Shown here: positions 1-5,028 of the stretch, piece by piece
Position numbering within the stretch: the first letter of the stretch is position 1
How the letters are laid out: each line of letters begins with the position of its first letter
Source of the DNA: Nitrospira sp.
Lineage (GTDB): Bacteria > Nitrospirota > Nitrospiria > Nitrospirales > Nitrospiraceae
Reading direction: 5' to 3'
NCBI GenBank assembly: GCA_030456405.1
Contig: JAKDNQ010000184.1
Span: 1-5,028, forward strand
DNA: 5,028 nt
Position numbers and translations under genes: made by a program
The notes under the pieces: generated by a model
Databases searched by the model: none
What the model was told of the DNA's origin: nothing
The model's input: only the letters and a program-made list of their open reading frames with translations

Positions 1-9
1 CGAGCCAAT

Positions 10-82
10 GTCCAGCAGGCTTGACAACCAAGACAGTTGCTCCGGTTTCGATTCGGCTGCGGCCTTGCTGGACGGCCTTTTT
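10..82. repeat. Imperfect long stem-loop followed by T tract; intergenic repeat or terminator
   Basis: The left arm at 10-20 (GTCCAGCAGGC) pairs with the right arm at 62-73 (GCCTTGCTGGAC) with a single bulged base, enclosing about 41 nt. The right arm runs into GGCC and five T residues at 78-82, so on the + strand this could act as a rho-independent terminator for a gene ending left of the window. It could equally be an intergenic repeat: the reverse-strand reading beginning ATGCTCAAAAAGGCC resembles a sequence I recall as recurrent in Nitrospira intergenic DNA. That recollection is unverified. The pairing is directly visible; the function is inferred. Confidence 0.45.
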
Positions 83-92
83 GAGCATCCTG

Positions 93-116
93 CGCCTTAC
101 TATGTAGTATAAGGCG
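93..116. repeat. Perfect 7-bp inverted repeat (hairpin)
   Basis: CGCCTTA at 93-99 and TAAGGCG at 110-116 are exact reverse complements separated by 10 nt. It lies directly downstream of the larger stem-loop and may belong to the same repeat unit. No T tract follows, so it is not a typical terminator. Confidence 0.5.
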
Positions 117-159
117 AAGTTCGACGTTCGGGAGGCCAAGTTGAGAAAACCTCGAACTT
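117..159. repeat. 8-bp inverted repeat flanking a spacer
   Basis: AAGTTCGA at 117-124 is the exact reverse complement of TCGAACTT at 152-159. A competing shorter hairpin pairs AAGTTGAG (139-146) with CTCGAACTT (151-159) with one bulge. The right arm merges into the tandem heptamer repeat. Nothing shows a function. Confidence 0.4.
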
Positions 160-181
160 AGAACTCAGAACTCAAAACTCC
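154..181. repeat. Tandem 7-bp repeat, four degenerate copies
   Basis: Four consecutive heptamers read GAACTTA, GAACTCA, GAACTCA and AAACTCC; the middle two are identical and the outer two differ by one or two bases. The array sits in non-coding DNA about 55 bp upstream of the Pho box. It could be a slippage-generated simple repeat or part of a dispersed intergenic element. There are no unique spacers, so it is not a CRISPR array. Confidence 0.6.
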
Positions 182-236
182 TTCGCTTATCCCGCCTGCT
201 CAACGCTCTTCGAATCTCCATTTAAAATTAACAATC

Positions 237-254
237 CTGTAACACCACTGTCAT
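237..254 (+). promoter_or_regulatory. Pho box (PhoB-binding site) of the porin gene
   Basis: CTGTAAC (237-243), a 4-nt spacer ACCA and CTGTCAT (248-254) reproduce the 7+4+7 layout of the classical Pho box, whose heptamer consensus is CTGTCAT. The second heptamer is a perfect match and the first differs at two positions. Weaker heptamers continue the same 11-bp period on both sides: AATTAAC at 226-232 and CTCTAAT at 259-265. Its place about 80 bp upstream of a phosphate-porin gene supports activation by PhoB during phosphate starvation. Binding itself is inferred. Confidence 0.82.
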
Positions 255-264
255 CTCACTCTAA

Positions 265-270
265 TCTATT
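265..270 (+). promoter_or_regulatory. Possible -10 element of the Pho-box promoter
   Basis: TCTATT matches four of six bases of TATAAT and begins 11 bp after the end of the Pho box, roughly the spacing seen in PhoB-activated promoters, where the box replaces the -35. Transcription would start near 277, giving a leader of about 60 nt. Neighbouring hexamers in this AT-rich stretch are also possible. Confidence 0.4.
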
Positions 271-323
271 AGGGCTACCCTTCCGTCCAGACAAGACAAT
301 CGGGAGTGCCCAACAAGAGAAAT

Positions 324-329
324 GGAGGG
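324..329 (+). promoter_or_regulatory. Ribosome binding site fixing the porin start at 336
   Basis: GGAGGG lies 6 nt before the ATG at 336. The longer in-frame GTG at 306 has no such site, and using it would place ten polar or charged residues ahead of the signal peptide, so the ATG is preferred. Confidence 0.85.
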
Positions 330-335
330 ATTCGA

Positions 336-1655
336 ATGAGACGAACGCCGTTCGCGACTATCATCTGCGTGATCGGGCTTGGATTGATCGTTCAGGCCAA
401 TATAGCCCAGGCTGGACTTGAGGACATACTCTACGAGAAAGGCCAGATCACCAAAGAAGAATGGGTCAAGACGAAAGCCGACCAGGAGAAAAAAGAGGCC
501 ATTATCCAACAAGCCCCCACGACTCAAAAGTGGTTTGAAAAACTCAGTATCCGCGGCTATACCCAGCTCCGTTATAATTATCTCACCGATGATAAAAACT
601 TGGTCAGTGAGTATGACAGCTCCATCGGCAATAATGAAGGCTTCCTGATCCGCCGTGCCCGACTCGTCCTCTCGGGCGACATCCACGAGCGGGTCTCCCT
701 ATATCTTCAGACTGATTTTGGAGCCACCCCTCCCGGAACTACCGGGACGAGTAACAACCAAAACTTTGCCCAACTCCGAGACGCCTATGCCGATATCTTC
801 CTGACGAAGGATAAAGAATGGCGTATCAGAGGAGGAATCTCGAAGGTTCCATTTGGGTTCGAGGTGTTACAGTCCAGCCAACAGCGTGCCCCGCTCGACC
901 GGACCGACGCGATCAATAGCGCGGCGCCCAATGAGCGGGATACCGGACTTAACCTCTATTACACTCCGGTTGAGATCAGAAAATTATTCCGCAGCCTGAT
1001 CGACAGGGGCCTCAAGGGGACCGGAGACTATGGCATCGTGGGCGTTATGGTGTATAACGGTGAGACGTTGAATGTTTCGGAAGCCAATGACAATAAACAT
1101 GTCGCGCTGCATTCCACCTACCCCTTTGAATTGCCCTATGGGCAAATCGTGCAAGTCGGAGTTGACGCCTACCGTGGGACCATCAATGTCACTCCCGGCG
1201 CTGTCGCGCCGTTAGCGGGCGGACCAGCGGTAATTCCCACGGTGGAAAACGGCGGGAACATCCTCGACGAGCGAGTCGGCGCGCATTTCGTGCTCTATCC
1301 GCAACCGTTCGGATTCCAGGCGGAATGGAACTGGGGCCGAGGTCCTGAACTGAACGCAGCCAGGACAGCCGTTGAGGAAAGTTACGTTCAAGGCGGATAT
1401 GTTCAAGCCATGTATAAGTGGGACGATTTTCTGCCCTACATACGCTGGCAAGAATACAACGGTGGAAAGAAGAACCGGACCAATTCACCCTTCAATATCG
1501 TTCGGGAAACGGAAATCGGAGTGGAATATCAATTCAACAAGGCGCTTGAGCTGACCGTCGCCTATTCCTTTATGAAACGTACGGATACCGTGACCGCGCC
1601 CTATGAAACCCACGACGGGCAGGTTGCTCGTTTTCAATTACAGTGGAATTATTAA
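336..1655 (+). CDS. Phosphate-selective outer-membrane porin, OprO/OprP (Porin_O_P) family
   Basis: This encodes a 439-residue outer-membrane beta-barrel expected to pass phosphate or polyphosphate into the periplasm. Residues 1-26 form a Sec signal peptide (MRR, a hydrophobic core, cleavage after AQA). Residues 27-70 are a charged, helix-prone N-terminal segment (LYEKGQITKEEW and a Lys/Glu-rich stretch) typical of this porin group. The barrel starts near residue 70 (LSIRGYTQLRYNY) and includes the family-like FLIRRARLVLSGD block at 103-115, rich in arginine as anion-selective channels need. Alternating strand patterns continue to the end, and the last residue is Tyr, the aromatic terminus recognised by the BAM machinery. 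The gene lies directly ahead of pstS and behind a near-consensus Pho box, which supports phosphate over other anions. Family assignment is firm; the exact substrate (orthophosphate or polyphosphate) is not resolved by sequence reading. Confidence 0.92.
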   Translation: MRRTPFATIICVIGLGLIVQANIAQAGLEDILYEKGQITKEEWVKTKADQEKKEAIIQQAPTTQKWFEKLSIRGYTQLRYNYLTDDKNLVSEYDSSIGNNEGFLIRRARLVLSGDIHERVSLYLQTDFGATPPGTTGTSNNQNFAQLRDAYADIFLTKDKEWRIRGGISKVPFGFEVLQSSQQRAPLDRTDAINSAAPNERDTGLNLYYTPVEIRKLFRSLIDRGLKGTGDYGIVGVMVYNGETLNVSEANDNKHVALHSTYPFELPYGQIVQVGVDAYRGTINVTPGAVAPLAGGPAVIPTVENGGNILDERVGAHFVLYPQPFGFQAEWNWGRGPELNAARTAVEESYVQGGYVQAMYKWDDFLPYIRWQEYNGGKKNRTNSPFNIVRETEIGVEYQFNKALELTVAYSFMKRTDTVTAPYETHDGQVARFQLQWNY

Positions 1656-1656
1656 C

Positions 1657-1688
1657 GACGGTCCATGTGGAGGGAGCGGCAGACCGTC
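1657..1688 (+). terminator. Hairpin after the porin gene, possible weak terminator
   Basis: GACGGTC (1657-1663) and GACCGTC (1682-1688) form a perfect 7-bp stem with an 18-nt loop starting 2 nt after the porin stop codon. No run of T follows, so it may protect the porin mRNA 3' end or only partly stop transcription. Confidence 0.4.
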
Positions 1689-1729
1689 CGTCAGTTTGAC
1701 CACTCGTAACCTGCAGAAACATTGCGAGG

Positions 1730-1769
1730 AGTTAACACCGTTGTAACATTCCCGTAATGCCTTGGTAAC
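1730..1769 (+). promoter_or_regulatory. Four 11-bp-phased direct repeats upstream of pstS (tandem Pho boxes)
   Basis: The heptamers AGTTAAC (1730-1736), TTGTAAC (1741-1747), CCGTAAT (1752-1758) and TGGTAAC (1763-1769) are each separated by exactly 4 nt, giving a strict 11-bp period of a TAAC/TAAT core. This is the geometry of two adjacent 18-bp Pho boxes, and the second heptamer closely resembles the CTGTAAC half-site before the porin. I infer a PhoB-activated promoter driving pstS and the downstream pst genes. No good -10 follows; GATCAT at 1777-1782 is the best weak candidate. Confidence 0.75.
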
Positions 1770-1800
1770 TGAATGCGATCATCCTATTGAAGAATAATGG

Positions 1801-1806
1801 AAGGAG
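1801..1806 (+). promoter_or_regulatory. Ribosome binding site fixing the pstS start at 1812
   Basis: AAGGAG ends 5 nt before the ATG at 1812. The alternative in-frame ATG at 1797 would put this site inside the coding region and has no comparable site of its own. Confidence 0.88.
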
Positions 1807-1811
1807 CTTTT

Positions 1812-2795
1812 ATGAAAAAATCAACTGCCAGGTCCAGTCTGTGGTGCGTCGCACTCCTTGGCGCCCTTGCTTCTGGTACCCCAGCTGCCTCTGCCGATGA
1901 CACGATCGCGCTGGACCCAGCCTTGAAAGGCTACGCCAAAGTCAGCGGGGTGTCCGGCAATGCCACCAGCATCGGCTCGGATACACTCAACAATCTCATG
2001 ACTCTTTGGGCGGAAGGATTTCGCAAACAATATCCCAACGTCAAAATCCAGATTGAAGGCAAGGGATCGAGCACCGCTCCTCCGGCCTTGATCGAAGGCA
2101 CGGCGCAGCTTGGGCCGATGTCCCGCACGATGAAAAATACTGAGATGGATGCCTTTGAAAGAAAATTCAGATATAAACCCACCGCAATTCCGGTCGCCAT
2201 CGACGCGCTCGCCGTCTACGTGAACAAGGACAATCCGGTCAAAGGACTCACGATGACGCAAGTCGATGCGATCTTTTCGAAGAGCCGGCGCTGGGGCCAC
2301 AATGAGAACATTCAGGTGTGGAAACAAGCCGGTTGGGATGACAACAGTCCCATCAGTATCTATGGCCGAAACTCGGCCTCCGGCACCTACGGATTTTTCA
2401 AGGAACATGCGCTGAAAAACGGGGACTTCAAGGACGAAGTCAAAGAACAGCCTGGGTCCGCCTCCGTCGTCCAAAGCGTGAGCGAGGATCAAGCCGGGAT
2501 CGGCTACAGCGGCATCGGGTACCTCACCTCGGACGTGCGCGCCGTTCCTCTGGCGGAAAAAGAAGGCTCGCCGTATAAAGAGGCCAGCCAACAGAATGCG
2601 GACGATGGGTCCTATCCGCTTTGGCGCCACCTCTTCATCTATGTGAACAAGGCGCCGAATAAACCGCTGGATCCGATCGTCGGAGAATTCATCAAATTCA
2701 TCTATAGTAAAGAAGGACAAAAAGTGGTGGTCAAGGATGGATTTTTCCCGCTGAAAGCAGGCCTGATCGAGCAGGAACTCAAGAAACTTGAGTAG
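1812..2795 (+). CDS. pstS: Phosphate ABC transporter, periplasmic phosphate-binding protein PstS
   Basis: This 327-residue protein captures inorganic phosphate in the periplasm and delivers it to the PstCA permease. Residues 1-28 are a Sec signal peptide (MKK, hydrophobic core, cleavage at ASA before DD). The only cysteine (C12) lies in the signal peptide and there is no lipobox, so the mature protein is soluble. Phosphate-contact segments characteristic of PstS are present: GSDTL at 55-59, GKGSST at 83-88, MSR at 103-105 and [11 protein letters not shown] at 186-196, followed by a [11 protein letters not shown] and GIGYSGIGY stretch. From the SGVSGN motif at 45-50 through the C-terminal [10 protein letters not shown] it resembles the Pseudomonas aeruginosa-type PstS, as I recall it, more than the E. 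coli one. The phased repeats upstream indicate PhoB control. The stop codon overlaps the inferred start of pstC. Confidence 0.96.
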   Translation: MKKSTARSSLWCVALLGALASGTPAASADDTIALDPALKGYAKVSGVSGNATSIGSDTLNNLMTLWAEGFRKQYPNVKIQIEGKGSSTAPPALIEGTAQLGPMSRTMKNTEMDAFERKFRYKPTAIPVAIDALAVYVNKDNPVKGLTMTQVDAIFSKSRRWGHNENIQVWKQAGWDDNSPISIYGRNSASGTYGFFKEHALKNGDFKDEVKEQPGSASVVQSVSEDQAGIGYSGIGYLTSDVRAVPLAEKEGSPYKEASQQNADDGSYPLWRHLFIYVNKAPNKPLDPIVGEFIKFIYSKEGQKVVVKDGFFPLKAGLIEQELKKLE

Positions 2796-5028
2796 CGAGC
2801 CCAATCCTGCTTTGGTCCCCGCCCCCGCCTCGGCAGGGGCGTCTGGCTATACACCCCTGCCGACGATATCGTGCCATTCAACCACTCTGACGTGGCGTCG
2901 TATCTTCGACCGCTTTGCTCAAGTCGTCATCACCATGGGCGGGATCGCCGTGATCCTGAGCATTATCGGTATCTTTATTTTCTTGGTGAAAGAAGTCGCT
3001 CCCTTATTTTTCCCTCCACAAGGTACCCAGACCGGTCACGTGGCCGGCACACCTCCCCCAAGCGCGCTTCCGCAATCCAGCCTGGTTGGAATGGATGAAT
3101 ATCAGGAAATTATCTATCAACTCACGGCGGGCTCCGATCACCAGATTGGCTTCTTCAACGGGCAATCAGGCGCACCCATCGCTCTGGACCTTCCCCCAGC
3201 GCTAGCGAATGTCTCCGTCACTGCCATGGCTCGAGCGGTAGGGACCGGCAATCGATTTGCCTTCGGCACGGACGATGGACGCCTCATTCCTGTGAGGATC
3301 GAGTTCACCGCCGATTTCGAAGGAGGAGGACGCCATATCGTTCCAACAGTCATCCTTGGCGATCCGGTGCAACTGACGCCCGGCAAAGAGCAGATTGTCC
3401 GTTTGGCCTATCAGCCGACGGAGCAAGGCGTACTCGCTGCAGCCATGACCAATCAAGGACGCCTGTGGTACGCCGCCCCATCGTCCTCGACCGCCCCTCT
3501 TCCGCTGACCAGTCACGGCACTGAACCTGTGACAGCCTTGGTCTTTGACAGCCGTGGCGAAACACTGTCGATCGGAACGGCTAGCGGGAACCTCTACCGG
3601 TACGATGTGCGAGAGGGTGCCCAGCCGAGTCTGGCTGAAACCATACCGGTCACTCAGGCCGGCGCTGCAGTCACAGCTCTGTCCTACTTGATCGGAGATC
3701 GGTCGCTGGCCATCGGCAGCAGCGCCGGCGACGTCTCGGTCTGGATGCCGGTGCGGCAAGCACAAGAAAGTTCACTCACTCGCTTTCAACAGATTCATCA
3801 GTTTGATCGGCATCCCTCTTCCGTTACGGTCATCTCCCCATCGCTTCGCGACAAAGGGTTCATCACCGGTGATACGCAAGGTAATCTGTTTGTCCACTAC
3901 TCCACCTCGGCACAGACTGTGCTGAAGCTTCCGGGAAACCAGCAGGCGATTCGGACTCTGACATTTTCCCCCAAAGCCGATGGAGCACTAGCCCTCACCG
4001 AACGAGGAGACTTGCTGACCTATGCGATTCACAATCCTCATCCTGAGACAACACTCGCAAGCCTCTTCAAGCCCGTCTGGTACGAAGGCTATGAGAGGCC
4101 GGAACATGTGTGGCAATCTTCCAGCGGCGCCGATGACTTCGAAGCGAAATTCGGCCTCCTCCCGCTGATCTTCGGCACGCTGAAAGGGACCCTCTACGCC
4201 ATGCTGGTGGCAGTGCCGCTGGCCCTATTAGGCGCCATCTATACGTCGATGTTCATGCACCCCGATCTTCGGGCCAAGATCAAACCGACTATCGAGATCA
4301 TGGCGGCGCTCCCGACCGTCATCCTGGGCTTCCTGGCCGGCTTGTGGCTGGCGCCTGTGCTCGAACGGATTTTTCCTGCGATGCTCGCCATGACTGTGGT
4401 CGTGCCTGTCAGCGTCACAGTCACGGCGCTTCTTTGGCAATATCTCCCCGCAGTAATCATTCGCCGTTTTCGCCCCGGGATGGAATCGTTTGTCCTAATT
4501 CCTGTCATCATCGGCGCCGTCTGGTCCTGCCTGGCGTTGAACCAGCCCATCGAGTCGTTTCTGTTCGGATCCGACTATAAAACCTGGTTCGCCTCCCACT
4601 GGGGACTCAGGTACGATCAACGGAATGCTCTCGTGGTGGGCTGTGCGATGGGCTTTGCCATCGTTCCAATTATTTTCAGTATTTCCGAGGAAGCCTTGTC
4701 CAACGTCCCAAGACATTTGATCGCCGGGTCTCTTGCGCTGGGAGCGACGCGCTGGCAGACCTTGGTCAAGCTCGTGCTGATCTCGGCAAGCCCAGGAATT
4801 TTTTCTGCCATGATGATCGGCTTTGGCCGGGCCATTGGAGAAACCATGATCGTCCTCATGGCCACAGGGAATACCCCTATCATGGATTGGAGCCTGTTCA
4901 ACGGCTTTCGCACCTTATCGGCCAACATCGCCGTGGAAATTCCAGAGGCCCCTCATGGAGGCACACTCTATCGCATGTTATTCCTGGCAGCCGTGCTCTT
5001 ATTTGTGTTTACGTTTTTGATCAACACT
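2788..5028 (+). CDS. pstC: Phosphate ABC transporter permease PstC, long form with periplasmic propeller (3' end outside window)
   Basis: This is the inner-membrane channel subunit that takes phosphate from PstS. At least 747 residues are visible against about 319 in E. coli PstC; perhaps 15-25 are missing at the right edge. A Pro/Ala-rich cytoplasmic tail (1-45) leads to TM1 (about 46-67), then a periplasmic region of some 385 residues with WD40-like repeats, then the permease core from about 455. The core shows [10 protein letters not shown] near 506, the EAA loop that contacts PstB ([10 protein letters not shown] to SLALGAT, about 634-654) and [18 protein letters not shown] at 678-695, a hallmark of PstC. 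The start is uncertain. TTG at 2788 overlaps pstS by 8 nt and has a weak AGGA 11 nt upstream; TTG at 2812 is an alternative. The first in-frame ATG (2935) lies inside TM1 and is rejected. Pseudomonas PstC has the same long architecture. Confidence 0.93.
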   Translation, partial: MSSEPNPALVPAPASAGASGYTPLPTISCHSTTLTWRRIFDRFAQVVITMGGIAVILSIIGIFIFLVKEVAPLFFPPQGTQTGHVAGTPPPSALPQSSLVGMDEYQEIIYQLTAGSDHQIGFFNGQSGAPIALDLPPALANVSVTAMARAVGTGNRFAFGTDDGRLIPVRIEFTADFEGGGRHIVPTVILGDPVQLTPGKEQIVRLAYQPTEQGVLAAAMTNQGRLWYAAPSSSTAPLPLTSHGTEPVTALVFDSRGETLSIGTASGNLYRYDVREGAQPSLAETIPVTQAGAAVTALSYLIGDRSLAIGSSAGDVSVWMPVRQAQESSLTRFQQIHQFDRHPSSVTVISPSLRDKGFITGDTQGNLFVHYSTSAQTVLKLPGNQQAIRTLTFSPKADGALALTERGDLLTYAIHNPHPETTLASLFKPVWYEGYERPEHVWQSSSGADDFEAKFGLLPLIFGTLKGTLYAMLVAVPLALLGAIYTSMFMHPDLRAKIKPTIEIMAALPTVILGFLAGLWLAPVLERIFPAMLAMTVVVPVSVTVTALLWQYLPAVIIRRFRPGMESFVLIPVIIGAVWSCLALNQPIESFLFGSDYKTWFASHWGLRYDQRNALVVGCAMGFAIVPIIFSISEEALSNVPRHLIAGSLALGATRWQTLVKLVLISASPGIFSAMMIGFGRAIGETMIVLMATGNTPIMDWSLFNGFRTLSANIAVEIPEAPHGGTLYRMLFLAAVLLFVFTFLINT
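2830..2863 (+). promoter_or_regulatory. Strong GC-rich hairpin at the pstS-pstC junction
   Basis: TCGGCAGGGG (2830-2839) and CCCCTGCCGA (2854-2863) form a perfect 10-bp stem with a 14-nt loop, starting 34 nt after the pstS stop. No T tract follows, so it is not a classical terminator. It could block 3' exonucleases and stabilise pstS mRNA, or hold down translation of pstC, fitting the usual need for much more PstS than PstC. It lies inside the inferred PstC N-terminal tail. Confidence 0.6.
3085..4032 (+). other. Inferred seven-bladed WD40-like propeller domain within PstC
   Basis: Using TTG 2788 as residue 1, six similar units begin near residues 144, 203, 248, 295, 346 and 388, each with a V-T-A-L-like strand, a hydrophobic strand ending in a small-residue turn (IGTASGN, IGSSAGD, TGDTQGN) and an aromatic strand (LYRYDV, VSVWMP). 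A weaker unit covers about 100-135, giving seven. Unit spacing of 42-59 residues fits beta-propeller blades. Because the domain lies between TM1 and TM2, it should face the periplasm. The fold is inferred from the repeat pattern, not from a structure. Confidence 0.7.

Noticed and set aside
1..88. A minus-strand frame starting at ATG 88-86 with AAGG upstream and running off the left edge
   Set aside because: About 29 codons with no recognisable domain, lying within the stem-loop element. It is more likely a reading of a repeat, though a real gene to the left cannot be ruled out.
2..112. A partial + strand frame ending at TAA 110-112, possibly the tail of an upstream gene
   Set aside because: Only 36 residues are visible with no recognisable motif, and the DNA is dominated by inverted repeats. 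It cannot be excluded but is not supported.
154..181. CRISPR array
   Set aside because: The units are 7 bp, contiguous and without unique spacers.
306..335. GTG at 306 as the porin start
   Set aside because: It would extend the signal peptide with ten mostly polar residues and bury the good ribosome binding site at 324-329.
261..686. A 141-codon open frame on the minus strand opposite the porin start
   Set aside because: It covers the porin signal peptide, ribosome binding site and leader, and has no family resemblance.
1797..1811. ATG at 1797 as the pstS start
   Set aside because: The strong AAGGAG site serves the ATG at 1812, which also gives a normal signal peptide beginning MKK.
1821..2804. 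A 327-codon open frame on the minus strand opposite pstS
   Set aside because: It mirrors pstS almost exactly, its translation has no recognisable motif, and the + strand protein is unmistakable. It is a codon-bias shadow.
2871..3098. A 75-codon frame starting at GTG 2871
   Set aside because: It runs out of frame over the TM1 coding region of PstC, and its Arg/His/Ser-rich translation shows no family features.
4239..4928. Several minus-strand frames of 70-103 codons opposite the PstC permease core
   Set aside because: All lie opposite a clear permease coding sequence and show no independent ribosome binding site or domain.

Overview
The window carries the front end of a phosphate-acquisition locus: an outer-membrane phosphate-type porin (336-1655), the periplasmic phosphate-binding protein PstS (1812-2795), and the inner-membrane permease PstC (about 2788 to beyond the right edge, missing only its last residues). 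All three genes read rightward. The rest of the pst operon (pstA, pstB, phoU by analogy) should lie to the right but is not visible.

Organism: a Gram-negative bacterium with an outer membrane, shown by the porin with its C-terminal aromatic residue. The moderately high GC content and the look of the intergenic repeats suggest Nitrospirota (Nitrospira-like). That assignment rests on recollection and inference and was not tested. The PstS and the very long PstC belong to the same subtype as the Pseudomonas PstS/PstC pair, not the short E. coli type.

Layout: 1-236 has no convincing gene. It holds a long imperfect stem-loop followed by a T tract, a second perfect stem and a tandem heptamer repeat. 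A near-consensus Pho box (237-254) precedes the porin. The 156-bp gap between porin and pstS holds a hairpin and then four TAAC/TAAT-core direct repeats spaced exactly 11 bp apart, read here as a second, tandem PhoB-binding array. PstS and PstC overlap or nearly abut, and a strong 10-bp GC-rich stem sits just after the pstS stop, inside the inferred N-terminal tail of PstC.

How they work together: the porin would admit phosphate across the outer membrane, PstS would capture it in the periplasm, and PstC (with PstA/PstB) would import it with ATP hydrolysis. Two separate phosphate-starvation promoters would let the porin and the Pst transporter be induced together but to different levels. The most unusual part is PstC: an inferred seven-bladed WD40-like propeller of about 315 residues lies in its first periplasmic loop, and an extra two-helix segment lies inside the permease core.
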